A stretch of 64,000 nt of DNA from the NCBI GenBank assembly GCA_954871525.1, contig OX940869.1, forward strand, positions 19,744,001 to 19,808,000, read 5' to 3'. Positions 24,479-39,236 of the stretch are shown piece after piece. Each line of letters starts with the position of its first letter. Positions within the stretch are counted from its first letter, which is position 1. The notes beneath the pieces are model-generated. The model did not search any database and was not told the origin of the DNA. It saw nothing but the letters and a program-made list of their open reading frames with translations. The translations under genes and the position numbers were made by a program. The DNA is from Parietaria judaica (lineage: Eukaryota; Streptophyta; Magnoliopsida; Rosales; Urticaceae).

Positions 24479-27358
24479 AACTGGGTTTTAAGAGAGCTCC
24501 GGTAAGTTTTAATGCCAAAACTAACCCAATATATAATAATACAACCCTAATGAAGGTCTAGCAACTCAAAGTTCATGAAGAACGCATCGTATTTGCTCTC
24601 GTAAGAAAACCAATTTTAACACTTTTCGGTAATGATTTTAACTCGTTAACGGCTTGATATAGAAAGCAAGAGATAGTGCTTCCCTATTTAGGGATTAAAA
24701 TAAGAAAATGTGATACAATTACACATTATTAAGCATTTTGAAGTTCATTTTTTGTTTAAAATATTGTTTAATTAGGGTTCTTTCGCGTAAAATGGGAAAA
24801 AGACTCAGTTTTCTTTTGAGCACGTATTAATTGTTGAAAACTGGGTTTTAAGAGAGCTCCAGTAAGTTTTAATGCCAAAACTAACCCAATATATAATAAT
24901 ACCACCCTAATGAAGGTCTAGCAAATCAAAGTTCATGCAGAACGCATCGTATTTGCTCTCGTAAGAAAACCAATTTTAACACTTTTCGGTAATGATTTTA
25001 ACTCGTTAACGGCTTGATATAGAAAGTACGAGATAGTGCTTCCCTATTTAGGGATTAAAATAAGTAATTGTGATACAATTACACATTATTAAGCATTTTG
25101 AAGTTCATTTTTTGTTTAAAATATCGTTTAATTAGGGTTCTTTCGCGTAAAATGGGAAAAAGACTCAGTTTTCATTGGAGCACGTATTAATTGTTGAAAA
25201 CTGGGTTTTAAGAGAGCTCCAGTAAGTTTTAATGCCAAAACTAACCCAATATATAATAATACAACCCTAATGAAGGTCTAGCAACTCAAAGTTCATGAAG
25301 AACGCATCGTATTTGCTCTCGTAAGAAAACCAATTTTAACACTTTTCGGTAATGATTTGAACTCGTTAACGGCTTGATATAGAAAGCAAGAGATAGTGCT
25401 TCCCTATTTAGGGATTAAAATAAGAAAATGTGATACAATTACACATTATTAAGCATTTTGAAGTTCATTTTTTGTTTAAAATATCGTTTAATTAGGGTTC
25501 TTTCGCGTAAAATGGGAAAAAGACTCAGTTTTCTTTTGAGCACGTATTAATTGTTGAAAACTGGGTTTTAAGAGAGCTCCAGTAAGTTTTAATGCCAAAA
25601 CTAACCCAATATATAATAATACCACCCTAATGAAGGTCTAGCAAATCAAAGTTCATGCAGAACGCATCGTATTTGCTCTCGTAAGAAAACCAATTTTAAC
25701 ACTTTTCGGTAATGATTTTAACTCGTTAACGGCTTGATATAGAAAGTACGAGATAGTGCTTCCCTATTTAGGGATTAAAATAAGTAAATGTGATACAATT
25801 ACACATTATTAAGCATTTTGAAGTTCATTTTTTGTTTAAAATATCGTTTAATTAGGGTTCTTTCGCGTAAAATGGCAAAAAGACTCAGTATTCTTTGGAG
25901 CACGAATTAATTGTTGAAAACTGGATTTTAAGAGAGCTCCAGCAAGTTTTAATGCCAAAACTAACCCAATATATAATAATACCACCGTAATGAAGGTCTA
26001 CCAACTCAAAGTTCATGAAGAACGCATCGTATTTGCTCTCGTAAGAAAACCAATTTTAACACTTCTCGGTAATGATTTTAACTCGTTAACGGCTTGATAT
26101 AGAAAGTACGAGATAGTGCTTCCCTATTTAGGGATTAAAATAAGTTAATGTGATACAATTACACATTATTAAGCATTTTGAAGTTCATTTTTTGTTTAAA
26201 ATATCGTTTAATTAGGGTTCTTTCGCGTAAAATGGGAAAAAGACTCAGTTTTCATTGGAGCACGTATTAATTGTTGAAAACTGGGTTTTAAGAGAGCTCC
26301 AGTAAGTTTTAATGCCAAAACTAACCCAATATATAATAATACAACCCTAATGAAGGTCTAGCAACTCAAAGTTCATGAAGAACGCATCGTATTTGCTCTC
26401 GTAAGAAAACCAATTTTAACACTTTTCGGTAATGATTTTAACTCGTTAACGGCTTGATATAGAAAGCACGAGATAGTGCTTCCCTATTTAGGGATTAAAA
26501 TAAGAAAATGTGATACAATTACACATTATTAAGCATTTTGAAGTTCATTTTTTGTTTAAAATATCGTTTAATTAGGGTTCTTTCGCGTAAAATGGGAAAA
26601 AGACTCAGTTTTCTTTTGAGCACGTATTAATTGTTGAAAACTGGGTTTTAAGAGAGCTCCAGTAATTTTTAATGCCAAAACTAACCCAATATATAATAAT
26701 ACCACCCTAATGAAGGTCTAGCAACTCAAAGTTCATGAAGAACGCATCGTATTTGCTCTCGTAAGAAAACCAATTTTAACACTTTTCGGTAATGATTTTA
26801 ACTCGTTAACGGCTTGATATAGAAAGTACGAGATAGTGCTTCCCTATTTAGGGATTAAAATAAGTAAATGTGATACAATTACACATTATTAAGCATTTTG
26901 AAGTTCATTTTTTGTTTAAAATATCGTTTAATTAGGGTTCTTTCGCGTAAAATGGCAAAAAGACTCAGTTTTCTTTGGAGCACGAATTAGTTGTTGAAAA
27001 CTGGATTTTAAGAGAGCTCCAGCAAGTTTTAATGCCAAAACTAACCCAATATATAATAATACCACCCTAATGAAGGTCTACCAACTCAAAGTTCATGAAG
27101 AACGCATCGTATTTGCTCTCGTAAGAAAACCAATTTTAACACTTTTCGGTAATGATTTTAACTCGTTAACGGCTTGATATAGAAAGTACGAGATAGTGCT
27201 TCCCTATTTAGGGATTAAAATAAGTAAATGTGATACAATTACACATTATTAAGCATTTTGAAGTTCATTTTTTGTTTAAAATATCGTTTAATTAGGGTTC
27301 TTTCGCGTAAAATGGGAAAAAGACTCAGTTTTCATTGGAGCACGTATTAATTGTTGAA
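24479..27358 (+). repeat. Second 8-monomer HOR, copy 1 (M69-M76)
   Basis: This unit is different from the HOR at the left edge. Order: CTCCGGTAAG/AGCAAGAG (M69), AGCAAATC/CATGCAG (M70), ACAACCCT/AGCAAGAG (M71), AGCAAATC/CATGCAG/TGGC (M72), CTGGATT/CTTCTCGG/AAGTTAATG (M73), ACAACCCT (M74), TAGCAACT/TGGC (M75), CTGGATT/TACC (M76). The following eight monomers repeat it. Confidence 0.92.
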
Positions 27359-30238
27359 AACTGGGTTTTAAGAGAGCTCCGGTAAGTTTTAATGCCAAAA
27401 CTAACCCAATATATAATAATACAACCCTAATGAAGGTCTAGCAACTCAAAGTTCATGAAGAACGCATCGTATTTGCTCTCGTAAGAAAACCAATTTTAAC
27501 ACTTTTCGGTAATGATTTTAACTCGTTAACGGCTTGATATAGAAAGCAAGAGATAGTGCTTCCCTATTTAGGGATTAAAATAAGAAAATGTGATACAATT
27601 ACACATTATTAAGCATTTTGAAGTTCATTTTTTGTTTAAAATATCGTTTAATTAGGGTTCTTTCGCGTAAAATGGGAAAAAGACTCAGTTTTCTTTTGAG
27701 CACGTATTAATTGTTGAAAACTGGGTTTTAAGAGAGCTCCAGTAAGTTTTAATGCCAAAACTAACCCAATATATAATAATACCACCCTAATGAAGGTCTA
27801 GCAAATCAAAGTTCATGCAGAACGCATCGTATTTGCTCTCGTAAGAAAACCAATTTTAACACTTTTCGGTAATGATTTTAACTCGTTAACGGCTTGATAT
27901 AGAAAGTACGAGATAGTGCTTCCCTATATAGGGATTAAAATAAGTAAATGTGATACAATTACACATTATTAAGCATTTTGAAATTCATTTTTTGTTTAAA
28001 ATATCGTTTAATTAGGGTTCTTTCGCGTAAAATGGGAAAAAGACTCAGTTTTCATTGGAGCACGTATTAATTGTTGAAAACTGGGTTTTAAGAGAGCTCC
28101 AGTAAGTTTTAATGCCAAAACTAACCCAATATATAATAATACAACCCTAATGAAGGTCTAGCAACTCAAAGTTCATGAAGAACGCATCGTATTTGCTCTC
28201 GTAAGAAAACCAATTTTAACACTTTTCGGTAATGATTTTAACTCGTTAACGGCTTGATATAGAAAGCAAGAGATAGTGCTTCCCTATTTAGGGATTAAAA
28301 TAAGAAAATGTGATACAATTACACATTATTAAGCATTTTGAAGTTCATTTTTTGTTTAAAATATCGTTTAATTAGGGTTCTTTCGCGTAAAATGGGAAAA
28401 AGACTCAGTTTTCTTTTGAGCACGTATTAATTGTTGAAAACTGGGTTTTAAGAGAGCTCCAGTAAGTTTTAATGCCAAAACTAACCCAATATATAATAAT
28501 ACCACCCTAATGAAGGTCTAGCAAATCAAAGTTCATGCAGAACGCATCGTATTTGCTCTCGTAAGAAAACCAATTTTAACACTTTTCGGTAATGATTTTA
28601 ACTCGTTAACGGCTTGATATAGAAAGTACGAGATAGTGCTTCCCTATTTAGGGATTAAAATAAGTAAATGTGATACAATTACACATTATTAAGCATTTTG
28701 AAGTTCATTTTTTGTTTAAAATATCGTTTAATTAGGGTTCTTTCGCGTAAAATGGCAAAAAGACTCAGTATTCTTTGGAGCACGAATTAATTGTTGAAAA
28801 CTGGATTTTAAGAGAGCTCCAGCAAGTTTTAATGCCAAAACTAACCCAATATATAATAATACCACCGTAATGAAGGTCTACCAACTCAAAGTTCATGAAG
28901 AACGCATCGTATTTGCTCTCGTAAGAAAACCAATTTTAACACTTCTCGGTAATGATTTTAACTCGTTAACGGCTTGATATAGAAAGTACGAGATAGTGCT
29001 TCCCTATTTAGGGATTAAAATAAGTTAATGTGATACAATTACACATTATTAAGCATTTTGAAGTTCATTTTTTGTTTAAAATATCGTTTAATTAGGGTTC
29101 TTTCGCGTAAAATGGGAAAAAGACTCAGTTTTCATTGGAGCACGTATTAATTGTTGAAAACTGGGTTTTAAGAGAGCTCCAGTAAGTTTTAATGCCAAAA
29201 CTAACCCAATATATAATAATACAACCCTAATGAAGGTCTAGCAACTCAAAGTTCATGAAGAACGCATCGTATTTGCTCTCGTAAGAAAACCAATTTTAAC
29301 ACTTTTCGGTAATGATTTTAACTCGTTAACGGCTTGATATAGAAAGTACGAGATAGTGCTTCCCTATTTAGGGATTAAAATAAGAAAATGTGATACAATT
29401 ACACATTATTAAGCATTTTGAAGTTCATTTTTTGTTTAAAATATCGTTTAATTAGGGTTCTTTCGCGTAAAATGGGAAAAAGACTCAGTTTTCTTTTGAG
29501 CACGTATTAATTGTTGAAAACTGGGTTTTAAGAGAGCTCCAGTAATTTTTAATGCCAAAACTAACCCAATATATAATAATACCACCCTAATGAAGGTCTA
29601 GCAACTCAAAGTTCATGAAGAACGCATCGTATTTGCTCTCGTAAGAAAACCAATTTTAACACTTTTCGGTAATGATTTTAACTCGTTAACGGCTTGATAT
29701 AGAAAGTACGAGATAGTGCTTCCCTATTTAGGGATTAAAATAAGTAAATGTGATACAATTACACATTATTAAGCATTTTGAAGTTCATTTTTTGTTTAAA
29801 ATATCGTTTAATTAGGGTTCTTTCGCGTAAAATGGCAAAAAGACTCAGTTTTCTTTGGAGCACGAATTAATTGTTGAAAACTTGATTTTAAGAGAGCTCC
29901 AGCAAGTTTTAATGCCAAAACTAACCCAATATATAATAATACCACCCTAATGAAGGTCTACCAACTCAAAGTTCATGAAGAACGCATCGTATTTGCTCTC
30001 GTAAGAAAACCAATTTTAACACTTTTCGGTAATGATTTTAACTCGTTAACGGCTTGATATAGAAAGTACGAGATAGTGCTTCCCTATTTAGGGATTAAAA
30101 TAAGTAAATGTGATACAATTACACATTATTAAGCATTTTGAAGTTCATTTTTTGTTTAAAATATCGTTTAATTAGGGTTCTTTCGCGTAAAATGGGAAAA
30201 AGACTCAGTTTTCATTGGAGCACGTATTAATTGTTGAA
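27359..30238 (+). repeat. Second 8-monomer HOR, copy 2 (M77-M84)
   Basis: Same order of types as M69-M76. By eye I find about eight differences in 2880 bp (for example CCTATATAGG and GAAATTCAT in M78, CTTGATTTT in M84), so the copies are about 99.7% identical. Confidence 0.92.
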
Positions 30239-33200
30239 AACTGGGTTTTAAGAGAGCTCCGGTAAGTTTTAATGCCAAAACTAACCCAATATATAATAAT
30301 ACAACCCTAATGAAGGTCTAGCAACTCAAAGTTCATGAAGAACGCATCGTATTTGCTCTCGTAAGAAAACCAATTTTAACACTTTTCGGTAATGATTTTA
30401 ACTCGTTAACGGCTTGATATAGAAAGCAAGAGATAGTGCTTCCCTATTTAGGGATTAAAATAAGAAAATGTGATACAATTACACATTATTAAGCATTTTG
30501 AAGTTCATTTTTTGTTTAAAATATCGTTTAATTAGGGTTCTTTCGCGTAAAATGGGAAAAAGACTCAGTTTTCTTTTGAGCACGTATTAATTGTTGAAAA
30601 CTGGGTTTTAAGAGAGCTCCAGTAAGTTTTAATGCCAAAACTAACCCAATATATAATAATACCACCCTAATGAAGGTCTAGCAAATCAAAGTTCATGCAG
30701 AACGCATCGTATTTGCTCTCGTAAGAAAACCAATTTTAACACTTTTCGGTAATGATTTTAACTCGTTAACGGCTTGATATAGAAAGTACGAGATAGTGCT
30801 TCCCTATTTAGGGATTAAAATAAGTAAATGTGATACAATTACACATTATTAAGCATTTTGAAGTTCATTTTTTGTTTAAAATATCGTTTAATTAGGGTTC
30901 TTTCGCGTAAAATGGGAAAAAGACTCAGTTTTCTTTGGAGCACTTATTAATTGTTGAAAACTGGGTTTTAAGAGAGCTCCAGTAATTTTTAATGTCAAAA
31001 CTAACCCAATATATAATAATACCACCCTAATGTAGGTCTAGCAACTCAAAGTTCATGAAGAACGCATCGTATTTGCTCTCGTAAGAAAACCAATTTTAAC
31101 ACTTTTCGGTAATGATTTTAACTCGTTAACGGCTTGATATAGAAAGCATGAGATAGTGCTTCCTTATTTAGCGATTAAAATAAGTAAATGTGATACAATT
31201 ACACATTATTAAGCATTTTGAAGTTCATTTTTTGTTTAAAATATCGTTTAATTAGGGTTCTTTCGCGTAAAATGGGAAAAAGACTCAGTTTTCTTTGGAG
31301 CACGTATTAATTGTTGAAAACTGGATTTTAAGAGAGCTCCAGTAATTTTTAATGCCAAAACTAACCCAATATATAATAATAGCACCCTAATGAAGGTCTA
31401 GCAACTCAAAGTTCATGAAGAACGCATCGTATTTGGTCTCGTAAGAAAACCAATTTTAACACTTTTCGGTAATGATTTTAACTCGTTAACGGCTTGATAT
31501 AGAAAGCACGAGATAGTGCTTCCCTATTTAGGGATTAAAATAAGTAAATGTGATACAATTACACATTATTAAGCATTTTGAAGTTCATTTTTTGTTTAAA
31601 ATATCGTTTAATTAGGGTTCTTTCGCGTAAAATGGCAAAAAGACTCAGTTTTCTTTGGAGCACGAATTAATTGTTGAAAACTGGATTTTAAGAGAGCTCC
31701 AACAAGTTTTAATGCCAAAACTAACCCAATATATAATGATACCACCGTAATGAAGGTCTAGCAAATCAAAGTTCATGAAGAACGCATCGTATTTGCACTC
31801 GTAAGAAAACCAATTTTAACACTTTTCCGTAATGATTTTAACTCGTTAACGGCTTGATATAGAAAGCACGAGATAGTGCTTCCCTATTTAGGGATTAAAA
31901 TAAGTTAATGTGATACAATTACACATTATTAAGCATTTTGAAGTTCCTTTTTTGTTTAAAATATCGTTTAATTAGGGTTCTTTCGCGTAAAATGGGAAAA
32001 AGACTCAGTTTTCATTGGAGCACGTATTAATTGTTGAAAACTGGGTTTTAAGAGAGCTCCAGTAAGTTTTAATGCCAAAACTAACCCAATATATAATAAT
32101 ACAACCCTAATGAAGGTCTAGCAACTCAAAGTTCATGAAGAACGCATCGTATGTGCTCTCGTAAGAAAACCAATTTTAACACTTTTCGGTAATGATTTTA
32201 ACTCGTTAACGGCTTGATATAGAAAGCACGAGATAGTGCTTCCCTATTTAGGGATTAAAATAAGAAAATGTGATACAATTACACATTATTAAGCATTTTG
32301 AAGTTCATTTTTTGTTTAAAATATCGTTTAATTAGGGTTCTTTCGCGTAAAATGGGAAAAAGACTCAGTTTTCTTTTGAGCACGTATTAATTGTTGAAAA
32401 CTGGGTTTTAAGAGAGCTCCAGTAATTTTTAATGCCAAAAATAACCCAATATATAATAATACCACCGTAATGAAGGTCTAGCAAATCAAAGTTCATGAAG
32501 AACGCATCGTATTTGCTCTCGTAAGAAAACCAATTTTAACACTTTTCGATAATGATTTTAACTCGTTAACGGCTTGATATAGAAAGTACGAGATAGTGCT
32601 TCCCTATTTAGGGATTAAAATAAGTAAATGTGATACAATTACACATTATTAAGCATTTTGAAGTTCATTTTTTGTTTAAAATATCGTTTAATTAGGGTTC
32701 TTTCGCGTAAAATGGCAAAAAGACTCAGTTTTCTTTGGAGCACGAATTAATTGTTGAAAACTGGATTTTAAGAGAGCTCCAGCAAGTTTTAATGCCAAAA
32801 CTAACCCAATATATAATAATACCACCCTAATGAAGGTCTACCAACTCAAAGTTCATGAAGAACGCATCGTATTTGCTCTCGTAAGAAAACCAATTTTAAC
32901 ACTTTTCGGTAATGATTTTAACTCGTTAACGGCTTGATATAGAAAGTACGAGATAGTGCTTCCCTATTTAGGGATTAAAATAAGTAAATGTGATACAATT
33001 ACACATTATTAAGCATTTTGAAGTTCATTCTTTGTTTAAAATATCGTTTAATTAGGGTTCTTTCGCGTAAAATGGGAAAAAGACTCAGTTTTCTTTGGAG
33101 CACGTATTAATTGTTGAAAACTGGGTTTTAAGAGAGCTCCAGTAATTTTTAATGCCAAAACTAACCCAATATATAATAATACCACCCTAATGAAGGTCTA

Positions 33201-33838
33201 GCAACTCAAAGTTCATGAAGAACGAATCGTATTTGCTCTCGTATGAAAACCAATTTTAACACTTTTCGGTAATGATTTTAACTAGTTAACGGCTTGATAT
33301 AGAAAGCACGAGATAGTGCTTCCCTATTTAGGGATTAAAATAAGTAAATGTGATACAATTACACATTATTAAGCATTTTGAAGTTCATTTTTTGTTTAAA
33401 ATATCGTTTAATTAGGGTTCTTTCGCGTAAAATGGGAAAAAGACTCAGTTTTCTTTGGAGCACGTATTAATTGTTGAAAACTGGGTTTTAAGAGAGCTCC
33501 AGTAATTTTTAATGCCAAAACTAACCCAATATATAATAATACAACCCTAATGAAGGTCTACCAACTCAAAGTTCAGGAAGAACGCATCGTATTTGCTCTC
33601 GTAAGAAAACCAATTTTAACACTTTTCGGTAATGATTTTAACTCGTTAACGGCTTGATATAGAAAGCACGAGATAGTGCTTCCTTATTTAGGGATTAAAA
33701 TAAGTAAATGTGATACAATTACACATTATTAAGCATTTTGAAGTTCATTTTTTGTTTAAAATATCGTTTAATTAGGGTTCTTTCGCGTAAAATGGGAAAA
33801 AGACTCAGTTTTCTTTGGAGTACGTGTTAATTGTTGAA

Positions 33839-34197
33839 AACTGGGTTTTAAGAGAGCTCCAGTAATTTTTAATGCCAAAACTAACCCAATATATAAGAAT
33901 ACCACCCTAATGAAGGTCTAGCAACTCAAAGTTCATGAAGAACGCATCGTATTTGCTGTCGTAAGAAAACCAATTTTAACACTTTTCGGTAATTATTTTA
34001 ACTCGTTAACGGCTTGATATAGAAAGCACGAGATAATGCTTCCCTGATTAGGGATAAAATAAGTTAATGTGATACAATTACACATTATTAAGCATTTTGA
34101 AGTTCATTTTTTGTTTAAAATATCGTTTAATTAGGGTTCTTTCGCGTAAAATGGGAAAAAGACTCAGTTTTCATTGGAGCACGTATTAATTGTTGAA
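33839..34197 (+). repeat. 359-bp monomer M95
   Basis: GGGATAAAATAAG lacks one T relative to GGGATTAAAATAAG. It also has TGCTGTC, TAATTATTTT, GATAATGCT and CCCTGATTAGGG. The deletion and most of these variants recur in M165. Confidence 0.93.
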
Positions 34198-35637
34198 AAC
34201 TGGGTTTTAAGAGAGCTCCAGTAAGTTTTAATGCCAAAACTAACCCAATATATAATAATACCACCGTAATGAAGGTCTAGCAAATCAAAGTTCATGAAGA
34301 ACGCATCGTATTTGCTCTCGTAAGAAAACCAATTTTAACACTTTTCGGTAATGATTTTAACTCGTTAACGGCTTGATATAGAAAGTACGAGATAGTGCTT
34401 CCCTATTTAGGGATTAAAATAAGTAAATGTGATACAATTACACATTATTAAGAATTTTGAAGTTCATTTTTTGTTTAAAATATCGTTTAATTAGGGTTCT
34501 TTCGCGTAAAATGGGAAAAAGACTCAGTTTTCTTTGGAGCACGTATTAATTGTTGAAAACTGGGTTTTAAGAGAGCTCCAGTAATTTTTAATGCCAAAAC
34601 TAACCCAATATATAATAATACCACCGTAATGAAGGTCTAGCAAATAAAAGTTCATGAAGAACGCATCGTATTTGCTCTCGTAAGAAAACCAATTTTAACA
34701 CTTTTCGGTAATGATTTTAACTCGTTAACGGCTTGATATAGAAAGTACGAGATAGTGCTTCCCTATTTAGGGATTAAAATAAGTAAATGTGATACAATTA
34801 CACATTATTAAGCATTTTGAAGTTCATTTTTTGTTTAAAATATCGTTTAATTAGGGTTCTTTCGCGTAAAATGGGAAAAAGACTCAATTTTATTTGGAGC
34901 ACGTATTAATTGTTGAAAACTGGGTTTTAAAAGAGCTCCAGTAAGTTTTAATGCCAAAACTAACCCAATATATAATAATACCACCCTAATGAAGGTCTAG
35001 CAACTCAAAGTTCATGAAGAACGCATCGTATTTGCTCTCGTAAGAAAACCAATTTTAACACTTTTCGGTAATGATTTTAACTCGTTAACTGCTTGATATA
35101 GAAAGCACGAGATAGTGCTTCGCTATTTAGGGATTAAAATAAGTAAATGTGATACAATTACACATTATTAAGCATTTTGAAGTTCATTTTTTGTTTAAAA
35201 TATCGTTTAATTAGGGTTCTTTCGCGTAAAATGGGAAAAAGACTCAGTTTTCTTTGGAGCATGTATTAATTGTTGAAAACTGGGTTTTAAGAGAGCTCCA
35301 GTAAATTTTAATGCCAAAACTAACCCAATATATAATAATACCACCCTAATGAAGGTCTAGCAACTCAAAGTTCATGAAGAACGAATCGTATTTGCTCTCG
35401 TATGAAAACCAATTTTAACACTTTTCGGTAATGATTTTAACTAGTTAACGGCTTGATATAGAAAGCACGAGATAGTGCTTCCCTATTTAGGGATTAAAAT
35501 AAGTAAATGTGATACAATTACACATTATTAAGCATTTTGAAGTTCATTTTTTGTTTAAAATATCGTTTAATTAGGGTTCTTTCGCGTAAAATGGGAAAAA
35601 GACTCAGTTTTCTTTGGAGCACGTATTAATTGTTGAA

Positions 35638-35996
35638 AACTGGGTTTTAAGAGAGCTCCAGTAATTTTTAATGCCAAAACTAACCCAATATATAATAATA
35701 CAACCCTAATGAAGGTCTACCAACTCAAAGTTCAGGAAGAACGCATCGTATTTGCTCTCGTAAGAAAACCAATTTTAACACTTTTCGGTAATGATTTTAA
35801 CTCGTTAACGGCTTGATATAGAAAGCACGAGATAGTGCTTCCTTATTTAGGGATTAAAATAAGTAAATGTGATACAATTACACATTATTAAGCATTTTGA
35901 AGTTCATTTTTTGTTTAAAATATCGTTTATTTGGGTTCTTTCGCGTAAAATGGGAAAAAGACTCAGTTTTCTTTGGAGCACGTATTAATTGTTGAA
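35638..35996 (+). repeat. 359-bp monomer M100
   Basis: GTTTATTTGGGTTC in place of GTTTAATTAGGGTTC: one base lost and one changed. Not shared with M105 or M176, which are otherwise of the same type. Confidence 0.9.
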
Positions 35997-37796
35997 AACT
36001 GGGTTTTAAGAGAGCTCCAGTAAGTTTTAATGCAAAAACTAACCCAATATATAATAATACAACCCTAATGAAGGTCTAGCAACTCAAAGTTCATGAAGAA
36101 CGCATCGTATTTGCTCTCGTAAGAAAACCAATTTTAACACTTTTCGGTAATGATTTTAACTCGTTAACGGCTTGATATAGAAAGCACGAGATAGTGCTTC
36201 CCTATTTAGGGATTAAAATAAGAAAATGAGATACAATTACACATTATTAAGCATTTTGAAGTTCATTTTTTGTTTAAAATATCGTTTAATTAGGGTTCTT
36301 TCGCGTAAAATGGGAAAAAGACTCAGTTTTCTTTTGAGCACGTATTAATTGTTGAAAACTGGGTTTTAAGAGAGCTCCAGTAATTTTTAATGCCAAAACT
36401 AACCCAATATATAATAATACCACCGTAATGAAGGTCTAGCAAATCAAAGTTCATGAAGAACGCATCGTATTTGCTCTCGTAAGAAAACCAATTTTAACAC
36501 TTTTCGGTAATGATTTTAACTCGTTAACGGCTTGATATAGAAAGTACGAGATAGTGCTTCCCTATTTAGGGATTAAAATAAGTAAATGTGATACAATTAC
36601 ACATTATTAAGCATTTTGAAGTTCATTTTTTGTTTAAAATATCGTTTAATTAGGGTTCTTTCGCGTAAAATGGGAAAAAGACTCAGTTTTCTTTGGAGCA
36701 CGTATTAATTGTTGAAAACTGGGTTTTAAAAGAGCTCCAGTAAGTTTTAATGCCAAAACTAACCCAATATATAATAATACCACCCTAATGAAGGTCTAGC
36801 AACTCAAAGTTCATGAAGAACGCATCGTATTTGCTCTCGTAAGAAAACCAATTTTAACACTTTTCGGTAATGATTTTAACTCGTTAACTGCTTGATATAG
36901 AAAGCACGAGATAGTGCTTCGCTATTTAGGGATTAAAATAAGTAAATGTGATACAATTACACATTATTAAGCATTTTGAAGTTCATTTTTTGTTTAAAAT
37001 ATCGTTTAATTAGGGTTCTTTCGCGTAAAATGGGAAAAAGACTCAGTTTTCTTTGGAGCACGTATTAATTGTTGAAATCTGGGTTTTAAGAGAGCTCCAG
37101 TAATTTTTAATGCCAAAACTAACCCAATATATAATAATACCACCCTAATTAAGGTCTAGCAACTCAAAGTTCATGAAGAACGAATCGTATTTGCTCTCGT
37201 ATGAAAACCAATTTTAACACTTTTCGGTAATGATTTTAACTAGTTAACGGCTTGATATAGAAAGCACGAGATAGTGCTTCCCTAGTTTGGGATTAAAATA
37301 AGTAAATGTGATACAATTACACATTATTAAGCATTTTGAAGTTCATTTTTTGTTTAAAATATCGTTTAATTAGGGTTCTTTTGCGTAAAATGGGAAAAAG
37401 ACTCAGTTTTCTTTGGAGCACGTATTAATTGTTGAAAACTGGGTTTTAAGAGAGCTCCAGTAATTTTTAATGCCAAAACTAACCCAATATATAATAATAC
37501 AACCCTAATGAAGGTCTACCAACTCAAAGTTCAGGAAGAACGCATCGTATTTGCTCTCGTAAGAAAACCAATTTTAACACTTTTCGGTAATGATTTTAAC
37601 TCGTTAACGGCTTGATATAGAAAGCACGGGATAGTGCTTCCTTATTTAGGGATTAAAATAAGTAAATGTGATACAATTACACATTATTAAGCATTTTGAA
37701 GTTCTTTTTTTGTTTAAAATATCGTTTAATTAGGGTTCTTTCGCGTAAAATGGGAAAAAGACTCAGTTTTCTTTGGAGCACGTATTAATTGTTGAA

Positions 37797-39236
37797 AACT
37801 GGGTTTTAAGAGAGCTCCAGTAATTTTTAATGCCAAAACTAACCCAATATATAATAATACCACCCTAATGAAGGTCTAGCAACTCAAAGTTCATGAAGAA
37901 CGCATCGTATTTGCTCTCGTAAGAAAACCAATTTTAACACTTTTCGGTAATTATTTTAACTCGTTAACGGCTTGATATAGAAAGCACGAGATAGTGCTTC
38001 CCTATTTAGGGATTAAAATAAGTTAATGTGATACAATTACACATTATTAAGCATTTTGAAGTTCATTTTTTGTTTAAAATATCGTTTAATTAGGGTTCTT
38101 TCGCGTAAAATGGGAAAAAGACTCAGTTTTCATTGGAGCACGTATTAATTGTTGAAAACTGGGTTTTAAGAGAGCTCCAGTAAGTTTTAATGCCAAAACT
38201 AACCCAATATATAATAATACAACCCTAATGAAGGTCTAGCAACTCAAAGTTCATGAAGAACGCATCGTATTTGCTCTCGTAAGAAAACCAATTTTAACAC
38301 TTTTCGGTAATGATTTTAACTCGTTAACGGCTTGATATAGAAAGTACGAGATAGTGCTTCCCTATTTAGGGATTAAAATAAGAAAATGTGATACAATTAC
38401 ACATTATTAAGCATTTTGAAGTTCATTTTTTGTTTAAAATATCGTTTAATTAGGGTTCTTTCGCGTAAAATGGGAAAAAGACTCAGTTTTCTTTGGAGCA
38501 CGTATTAATTGTTGAAAACTGGGTTTTAAGAGAGCTCCAGTAATTTTTAATGCCAAAACTAACCCAATATATAATAATACCACCCTAATGAAGGTCTAGC
38601 AACTCAAAGTTCATGAAGAACGCATCGTATTTGCTCTCGTAAGAAAACCAATTTTAACACTTTTCGGTAATTATTTTAACTCGTTAACGGCTTGATATAG
38701 AAAGTACGAGATAGTGCTTCCCTATTTAGGGATTAAAATAAGTAAATGTGATACAATTACACATTATTAAGCATTTTGAAGTTCATTTTTTGTTTAAAAT
38801 ATCGTTTAATTAGGGTTCTTTCGCGTAAAATGTTAAAAAGACTCAGTTTTCATTGGAGCACGTATTAATTGTTGAAAACTGGGTTTTAAGAGAGCTCCAG
38901 TAAGTTTTAATGCCAAAACTAACCCAATATATAATAATACAACCCTAATGAAGGTCTAGCAACTCAAAGTTCATGAAGAACGCATCGTATTTGCTCTCGT
39001 AAGAAAACCAATTTTAACACTTTTCGGTAATGATTTTAACTCGTTAACGGCTTGATATAGAAAGCACGAGATAGTGCTTCCCTATTTAGGGATTAAAATA
39101 AGAAAATGTGATACAATTACACATTATTAAGCATTTTGAAGTTCATTTTTTGTTTAAAATATCGTTTAATTAGGGTTCTTTCGCGTAAAATGGGAAAAAG
39201 ACTCAGTTTTCTTTGGAGCACGTATTAATTGTTGAA
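37797..39236 (+). repeat. 720-bp pair in tandem (M106-M107, M108-M109)
   Basis: M106 and M108 share GTAATTATTTTAAC and the CATTGG ending. M107 and M109 share ACAACCCT and AAGAAAATG with a TTTCTTTGG ending. M108 carries a private ATGTTAAAAAG. This is a simple dimer duplication at the left edge of the 6-monomer domain. Confidence 0.8.

Larger units (their letters stand above)
30239..38516 (+). repeat. Irregular, variant-rich segment (M85-M107), duplicated at 54-64 kb
   Basis: M85-M86 begin a third copy of the preceding HOR. Then come monomers with many private variants: M87 (AATGTAGG, AGCATGAG, TAGCGATT), M88 (AGCACCCT, TTTGGTCTC), M89 (TTTTCCGT, GTTCCTTTT), M90 (TATGTGCTC), M93/M99/M104 (12-bp palindrome subtype), M94/M100/M105 (GTTCAGGA, CCTTATTT), M95 (359 bp, GATAATGCT) and M98/M103 (AACTGCTT, CTTCGCT). 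M98-M100 and M103-M105 repeat the same three types. The private variants reappear in the same order from 54717 onward. Confidence 0.88.
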
